A stretch of DNA of 64,000 nt from Chondromyces crocatus (lineage in GTDB: Bacteria > Myxococcota_A > Polyangia > Polyangiales > Polyangiaceae). Where the stretch lies: contig NZ_CP012159.1 of the NCBI RefSeq assembly GCF_001189295.1, forward strand, positions 186,001 to 250,000, in the 5' to 3' direction. The notes under the pieces are model-generated. The model did no database searches and had not been told where the DNA came from. It saw only the letters and a list, made by a program, of their open reading frames with translations. Of the stretch, positions 54,782-64,000 are shown piece by piece; within the stretch, counting starts at the first letter, position 1; each line of letters begins with the position of its first letter. Made by a program: the position numbers and the translations under genes.

Positions 54782-55573
54782 CTACTTGCCCTGGTACACC
54801 GGCTTGCGCTTCTCGGCGAAGGCGCGCAGCGCTTCGAGGCGGTCCTCGCTGCGCAAGGTCTCGTCGTAGCGCGTGCGCTCCAGCTCGAGGCCCAGCTCCA
54901 GCGGCACCTCGAACGAGTCCTCGATGGCCTTGAGCGCCGCGGCCTGGGCGATGGGTGCGCCGTTCGCGATGGGCTCGATCCAGGTCAGCGTGTCGTCGAG
55001 CACGGACACCCCCTCCGGCGAGACGCGGTTCACGAGGCCCCAGGCGAGCGCCTGCTGCGCGTCGAGCCGCCGGCCGAGGAGGATCATCTCCTTCGCCCGC
55101 GCCTCGCCCACCACCCGCGGCAGCCGCTGCGTGCCGCCTGCGCCCGGGATGATCCCCAGCGTCGTCTCGGGCAAGGAAAGCTCGGCGTGGGGCGCGGCGA
55201 CGCGCAGATCACAGATCAGCGCCAGCTCCAGTCCCCCGCCGAACGCCACGCCGTTCAGCGCGGCGATCACCGGCTTCGGGCTCCGGTCGAGCACGCCCAG
55301 CTCCGAGCGGTAGAGGCCCACCTGCACCCGCACGTCGTCGGTCGACATGCCCTGGCGCTCCTTGAGGTCGGCACCGGCGCAAAAGGCCTTGTCGCCGGCG
55401 CCGGTGATCACGATGGCCCGGATCTCGGGGTCGGCGACCAGCTCGCGGCCGAGGCGGCCGATGGCGAACAGCGCGTCGCGGGACAGGGCGTTGCGGCGGT
55501 CGGGGCGATCGAGGACGAGCACGCCGACGTGACCGCGGCGCTCGAGCTTCACAGGGGAGCTGGCTTCGGACAT
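54782..55573 (-). CDS. Enoyl-CoA hydratase/isomerase family
   Basis: A 263-residue crotonase. VGVLVLDRPDRRNALS, DKAFCAGADLKE (oxyanion loop), ALNGVAFGGGLELALICDLRVAA (oxyanion GGG) and SLPETTLGIIPGAGGTQRLPRVVG with the conserved Glu are all present. It hydrates or isomerises acyl-CoA in fatty or branched-chain acid catabolism. ATG 55571-55573 is preferred to 55597. It lies 28 bases from the sugar transporter and shares its strand. Confidence 0.92.
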   Translation of the reverse strand: MSEASSPVKLERRGHVGVLVLDRPDRRNALSRDALFAIGRLGRELVADPEIRAIVITGAGDKAFCAGADLKERQGMSTDDVRVQVGLYRSELGVLDRSPKPVIAALNGVAFGGGLELALICDLRVAAPHAELSLPETTLGIIPGAGGTQRLPRVVGEARAKEMILLGRRLDAQQALAWGLVNRVSPEGVSVLDDTLTWIEPIANGAPIAQAAALKAIEDSFEVPLELGLELERTRYDETLRSEDRLEALRAFAEKRKPVYQGK

Positions 55574-55631
55574 GGCGAGAGCCGTAGCCGAGGCCACGCG
55601 CGGCGTCAGCCCTGGCCCCTCGCCCGCGCGT

Positions 55632-56437
55632 TCAACCTCGGCCTTTGACCCGCTCGGCCAGGCGCGCCAGCACCGGCCGCACCAGCGCCTTGGGGACGGA
55701 CTCCAGCGACACCATGGCCGCCCGCAACGGCGCGCCCGGGATGACCCGCGCCCGCCCCGCCTTCAGCCCCGCGACGGCCTCCTCGGCGCACTGGGTCGCC
55801 TCCACGTGCAGCGCCTTGGGGATGGTGTCCAGGCGGTGGCTCCCGGACACCTCCTGGAACTCCGTCGGTACCGGCCCGGGCGACAGGTTGGTCACGCTCA
55901 CCCCGGTCCCGGTCAGCTCGGCGCGCAGCCCGTCGCTCAGGAGGTTCACGAACGCCTTCGTCGCCGAGTAGGCCACCATCTCCGGGTTCGGCGCGATGCC
56001 CGCGCACGAGCCCACGTTCAGCACGGCGCCGAAGCCCCGCGCCACCATCTTCGGCACCAGCCGGTGCAGGAGGAACGTCGCGCTCACCACGTTCAGCTCC
56101 AGCATCTGCTCGGTCTTCGTCCAGCCGCTCTTCACGAAGAGCGCGTGGTCGCCGAAGCCGGCGTTGTTCACGAAGATGTCGACTTGCTCGCCTTCGCGCT
56201 CCAGCGCGTCGAGCATCTCGCCCGTCGCGCTCCGGTCGAGCAGGTCCACGGCGCGCACCGAGACGCGTAGCCCGGGCCGCGCTGCCGTGAGTTCCGCCGC
56301 CAGCTCGTCGAGGCGTTCTCGCCGCCGCGCCACCAGGATCAGCGCCCCCACGTCGCGCGCGAGCACCCGGGCGATCTCCCGACCGATGCCGGCCGAGGCC
56401 CCCGTGATCAGCGCCGTCCTGCCGTCGAAATTCAAGC

Positions 56438-56441
<4 letters not shown>
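55632..56441 (-). CDS. Short-chain dehydrogenase/reductase
   Basis: A 269-residue SDR. TALITGASAGIGREIA (Rossmann G-x-x-x-G-x-G), VDIFVNNAGFGD, the Ser in LNVGSCAGIA and YSATKAF (Tyr-x-x-x-Lys) are complete. It probably oxidises or reduces a hydroxyl using NAD(P). Its start overlaps the M1 aminopeptidase stop by four bases (ATGA), so it is co-translated with it, an unusual pairing. Confidence 0.92.
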
Positions 56442-59176
<2,735 letters not shown>

Positions 59177-59289
59177 GGGCGCCGAGTTTCATCGTGCCGC
59201 CGGCGCAGCCGCAAGGGCTATCTTCACGACCACGACGGAAGACGAATGGCCGGGCCCCGTCGCCGGGCAGATCGTTGGACCCCCAGCCT

Positions 59290-60138
59290 TCAGTCGATGT
59301 GTCCGCCGAACTGCAAGTAGACCGACGCGACCTGACCACGATCGAAGGCGGGGCCGAGAGGACGATCGACGGCGAGCAGAGCGCCCGCGCGCATGAAGAA
59401 CGTCCGCTGCGTGTCGTACACGAAGTAGGGCGAGATCAACGTCTGCGCGATGTCCCCCGACGCCGTGGGAACCAACCAGGTCATCAGCGACAGACCACCA
59501 CCTGCGCCGGAGCGGCTCTGGAACTCGGGCTCGACCTTGAGCTGCAGCGCCACGTCGAAGTCCCCCGAGCGGACCAGGCCGAAGTTCCGGGTACGCCGCA
59601 GCGACGGGTACACGCCCAGATCACCCCCGGCGCGGAGCACGAACCAGTTCGTGAACCGGTACTCGATCCCACCGAGGCCACCGATCGGGAGCGTGTCGGT
59701 CGCCCACAGGAAGGGGTTCCAGCCCCCCATCGCCAGCATGCTGCCACCGAGCGCATACCGCCAGTCGCGCCCCTCGATCATGCCGAGCGGGAGCGAGACC
59801 CGCCCGCCCACATACCAGGTCAGGTCCTTCTTCTGAGCCGAGTACCACAGCGAGGCCGTGGGGTTGCCGAGGGCTGCGCGCGTCGAGTCGAAGCCGACGC
59901 CGACCGGGAACTGCAACCCCAGGTACAGGTTCCTCGCCACGTCCCACTGCACGAACGGCACGGCGGCAATCGACGTCCCCGTGAACCGTGCGCTCCAGAG
60001 GTAGAGGTCCACGCCCGCGTCGGAGCGGTGCATGATCGGATCCCACTCCGCGCGCGCCTCGCGGGCCGAGAGCAAGGTGGGCACGGCCGCAGCGGCGGCA
60101 ACGGACAGCACGAAACACCGGCGGATGGCGCTCTTCAT
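59290..60138 (-). CDS. Predicted outer-membrane beta-barrel protein
   Basis: A 282-residue protein with a signal peptide (CFVLSVAAAAAVPTLLSAREARAEW). The remainder has alternating patterns and aromatic strand ends: YLWSARFTGTSIAAVPFVQ, NLYLGLQFPVGVGF, LTWYVGGRVSLPLGM and ASVYLQFGG. This suits a barrel or porin-like protein. No close family is named. ATG at 60136-60138 is chosen from the signal; the ORF to 60339 is rejected. It is divergent from the methyltransferase gene. Confidence 0.75.
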   Translation of the reverse strand: MKSAIRRCFVLSVAAAAAVPTLLSAREARAEWDPIMHRSDAGVDLYLWSARFTGTSIAAVPFVQWDVARNLYLGLQFPVGVGFDSTRAALGNPTASLWYSAQKKDLTWYVGGRVSLPLGMIEGRDWRYALGGSMLAMGGWNPFLWATDTLPIGGLGGIEYRFTNWFVLRAGGDLGVYPSLRRTRNFGLVRSGDFDVALQLKVEPEFQSRSGAGGGLSLMTWLVPTASGDIAQTLISPYFVYDTQRTFFMRAGALLAVDRPLGPAFDRGQVASVYLQFGGHID

Positions 60139-60256
60139 CGCACTCTTGCCTAGTGTTCCTGGGTGCCTTCCGTCAATGGCGGCGCACGCCCGAAGCGCGA
60201 GACTGTCCAGGGCGATCCTGAAGGCCCTCTTTCGTGAAACATTCCCGGCGGCTACC

Positions 60257-62125
<1,869 letters not shown>

Positions 62126-62212
62126 GGCCTTCGCCTCGCAGCGCGACCCGAGACGACGGGAGGGCGTCATCGACACTCCGCCCCTACCGCTCTCGCGCGC
62201 AGGCATCGCACA

Positions 62213-62246
62213 CATCACACGCATCACACGCATCACACGCATCACG
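62213..62246. repeat. 9-bp tandem repeat
   Basis: CATCACACG is repeated at 62213, 62222, 62231 and 62240 (the last partial). It lies in the 175-base gap between the methyltransferase stop and the gene at 62301, about 55 bases upstream of the latter. A slipped-strand hotspot that could alter expression by length change is possible. Confidence 0.8.
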
Positions 62247-62300
62247 CTCGTCGCGCGTGCCAGGCAATCCGCGGTAGGCTTCTCGAAGGGGGGTAGCTGC

Positions 62301-62966
62301 ATGACGCTGCGGCGCGACGGTGCGCTGTCCGGGTTCTGTCGGGACGACTTCGCGTCCGTCGGCGCGAGGTTGCTCGGCATGAGGGGGACGTGCTCGATGG
62401 TCGAGATCCTCACCTGGGACCATGCGGGTGGCTTCGACCGGAGGAAGCTTCGTGAGCACACCGAACGGCGAGAGGCCGAAGCACTTCCGACGTTCGACTT
62501 CGCGCAGGTCCAGCGCTTCGCCGTGGTGTTCCGGCATCACCTGGTGAATGTCCGGACCAACGTCGTGGTGGAGCTTCGCCGCTGGCGTGGCGGGTGCGCG
62601 GTCGACGGGATGGTCTACCTCGATGGGCTGCTCGCCGAGACGACGGGCGCCGCGCGTCGTCTGACGGAGCTCGCGGCCGTGATCACCGACATCGCCGCGA
62701 CGCTGCACGCCGTGCTGCTCAACCTCGTGGACGAGGATGTCGGGGAGGTCCTCTCGAGGACGGTGCCGGTGACCGAGCCGCTGCTGTTCTTCGTGTTCCA
62801 GCCCGCTGCATTTCCGGCGCTGGCTCCGAAGAGCGCCCCTGGTGCGGAGCTGGCCGTGTGCTGGGTGCAGTCGCCCGAGTCGTTCATCGACGACGAGCCA
62901 CCGGAACCCGAGCACAAGCGCCAGGTCGTCGCGAAGCTGGCCGAAGGGCTGGAGTTCTTGCTGTAG
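62301..62966 (+). CDS. Hypothetical protein, 221 aa
   Basis: No family is recognised. It appears soluble, with helical and strand segments (TFDFAQVQRFAVVFRHHLVN, VRTNVVVELRRWRG, then AARRLTELAAVITDIAATLHAVL). AGGGGGG lies nine bases before the ATG, and codon bias is normal, so it is probably real. It precedes the 44-bp array, which follows its stop by 65 bases. Confidence 0.62.
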   Translation: MTLRRDGALSGFCRDDFASVGARLLGMRGTCSMVEILTWDHAGGFDRRKLREHTERREAEALPTFDFAQVQRFAVVFRHHLVNVRTNVVVELRRWRGGCAVDGMVYLDGLLAETTGAARRLTELAAVITDIAATLHAVLLNLVDEDVGEVLSRTVPVTEPLLFFVFQPAAFPALAPKSAPGAELAVCWVQSPESFIDDEPPEPEHKRQVVAKLAEGLEFLL

Positions 62967-63030
62967 CGACGACGCGCTGCCGGGGCGACGACAGACGTGG
63001 GCCCTTTCGAGAGGCTCGGGCCCCTCCATC

Positions 63031-63560
63031 CAGGAACGTCGCGACCTTCCTTCGATGACCTCGCCACCTCACCCCAGGAACGTCGCGACCTTCCTTCGAT
63101 GACCTCGCCACCTCACCCCAGGAACGTCGCGACCTTCCTCCGATGACCTCGCCACCTCACTCCAGGAACGTCTCGACCTTCCTTCGATGACCTCGCCACC
63201 TCACTCCAGGAACGTCTCGACCTTCCTCCGATGACCTCGCCACCTCACCCCAGGAACGTCTCGACCTTCCTCCGATGACCTCGCCACCTTCCTCCGATGA
63301 CCTCGCCACCTCACCCCAGGAACGTCTCGACCTTCCTCCGATGACCTCGCCACCTTCCTCCAGGAAGGTCTCGACCTTCCTCCGATGACCTCGCGACCTC
63401 CCTCCAGGAAGGTCTCGACCTTCCTCCGATGACCTCGCGACCTCCCTCCAGGAAGGTCTCGACCTTCCTCCGATGACCTCGCCACCTTCCTCCAGGAAGG
63501 TCTCGACCTTCCTCCAATGACCTCGCGACCTCCCTCCAGGAAGGTCTCGACCTTCCTCCG
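63031..63560. repeat. 44-bp tandem repeat, about twelve copies
   Basis: Units start at 63031, 63075, 63119, 63163, 63207 and 63251; then a 66-bp step to 63317 (one unit plus 22 bp); then 63361, 63405, 63449, 63493 and 63537. Each unit consists of two 22-bp halves, one beginning CAGGAACGTC or CAGGAAGGTC and one TTCCTCCGATGACCTCGCC. Later units create AGGAAGGTCTCGACCTTCCT, an inverted repeat with 9-bp arms. No spacers, so not CRISPR. It lies between convergent genes and overlapping frames are open in several directions, but the 44-bp period breaks any frame. Confidence 0.95.
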
Positions 63561-63614
63561 CACCGTGCCCTCCCTCACACCAACGAATGCCAACCCATCG
63601 AAATCACACCGTTC

Positions 63615-64000
63615 TCAGCGAGGCCCGATCCTCACCCCGTCCCAGTAGTCGCACTCGGCCTTCCTCAGCCCCGCTTCCGTCCGCGGCGCGATGTCCAGGA
63701 TCAACGCTTCATCGGTCCCGGCGTCGTAGCGCGGCCAGGTGACCCCGGCCTCCGTCCCTGGCGCACCGCTCCTCGCGTGCCGACCCCAGAACCCCCGCAT
63801 CGTCAACAGCAACGTCAGCTCTTCACCTTCGAGCGGCTGCGGCAGGAGCTGCGTCCGGTTGCCGAACACGAACTTGATCTCGGCCGAGTGGAACGCACCG
63901 AGATCGCCGAACAGCCCGTTCGGAGGCGCGTACGTGAAGTGGTACAGGTACGTCGGCACCCCCGCCGCAGCCACCGCGCGCGCCGTGCGCCGCGCCGGAC
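63615..64000 (-). CDS. Type-B carboxylesterase, C-terminal part only
   Basis: About 128 C-terminal residues, reading into the window from the right edge. VPTYLYHFTYAPP, LGAFHSAEIKFVFGN (with the catalytic-type His in the AFHSxE motif), EGEELTLLLTMRGFWGRHARSG, VTWPRYDA and a final CDYWD match the end of carboxylesterase/cholinesterase-like hydrolases. Start, Ser and acidic catalytic residues lie outside. It ends 54 bases from the 44-bp array. Confidence 0.9.
   Translation of the reverse strand, partial: PARRTARAVAAAGVPTYLYHFTYAPPNGLFGDLGAFHSAEIKFVFGNRTQLLPQPLEGEELTLLLTMRGFWGRHARSGAPGTEAGVTWPRYDAGTDEALILDIAPRTEAGLRKAECDYWDGVRIGPR

Noticed and set aside
63031-63560. CRISPR array
   Set aside because: Units are contiguous with no variable spacers and no cas genes are seen.

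Overview
The window is GC-rich chromosomal DNA that most resembles a myxobacterium of the Polyangium/Sorangium/Chondromyces type. Reasons: very high GC with strong third-position bias; many lipoproteins with Gly/Ser/Pro-rich spacers after the lipobox; two secreted hydrolases with MYXO-CTERM-like tails (Cys motif, hydrophobic helix, Arg cluster); a eukaryote-like Ser/Thr kinase with HEAT repeats; a large hybrid histidine kinase; an ECF sigma/FecR cassette; and minisatellite-like intergenic arrays. The species assignment is inference. No rRNA, tRNA, CRISPR array, transposase or phage gene was recognised.

Layout. 1-5.8 kb: an MtfA-like peptidase (cut by the left edge), a GNAT acetyltransferase abutting a cytochrome P460-like lipoprotein, a 1-kb palindrome- and repeat-rich gap, an unknown protein, a ribosome hibernation factor, and on the minus strand a SIR2-TIR fusion protein, the most interesting single gene. 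5.9-12 kb: a YdcF-family membrane protein; a minus-strand cassette of ECF sigma factor, FecR-TPR protein and predicted envelope protein; a tiny Pro/Ala/Glu lipoprotein with a clean terminator; and a nine-repeat Cys-rich lipoprotein. 12-24.2 kb: two minus-strand operons in series. The first is a maltodextrin operon (LamB-like porin, lipoprotein alpha-amylase, MalK, a fused MalE-MalF, MalG). The second encodes a hybrid histidine kinase, a receiver-GHKL ATPase protein and a CoA-binding protein.

24.5-35 kb: Ser/Thr kinase-HEAT protein, translationally coupled to a long Pro-rich protein with a degenerate HD-like segment; a zinc-peptidase-like TPR lipoprotein; an unknown acidic-tailed protein; a 42-bp minisatellite; a lipoprotein. 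35-45 kb: HmuY-like lipoprotein coupled to a metalloprotease, a convergent subtilisin, a haem-motif beta-propeller lipoprotein, an MFS exporter, a TetR regulator with a histone-like tail, and a cytochrome/monooxygenase-like pseudogene with a frameshift and an in-frame stop. 45-53 kb: a propeller lipoprotein, a FUSC-family transporter, a SEC-C protein, an FGE-like lipoprotein, a decayed aldo/keto reductase and a DUF4142 lipoprotein. 53.4-64 kb: a FucP/GluP sugar transporter, enoyl-CoA hydratase, SDR, M1 aminopeptidase with HEAT repeats, an outer-membrane protein, a homocysteine methyltransferase/MTHFR fusion, an unknown protein, a 44-bp minisatellite and the C-terminus of a type-B carboxylesterase cut by the right edge.

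How genes work together. The clearest pathway is maltodextrin use: porin, surface or periplasmic amylase and ABC importer in one operon. The sigma/FecR set is a plausible cell-surface signalling unit. Short overlapping stop/start codons (ATGA or GTGA) mark probable translational coupling at 9.3, 17.1, 27.55, 36.29 and 56.44 kb. Three intergenic tandem arrays with unit lengths of 42, 43 and 44 bp are a striking structural feature. The SIR2-TIR gene has no recognisable defence neighbours, so a defence role rests on its domains alone.
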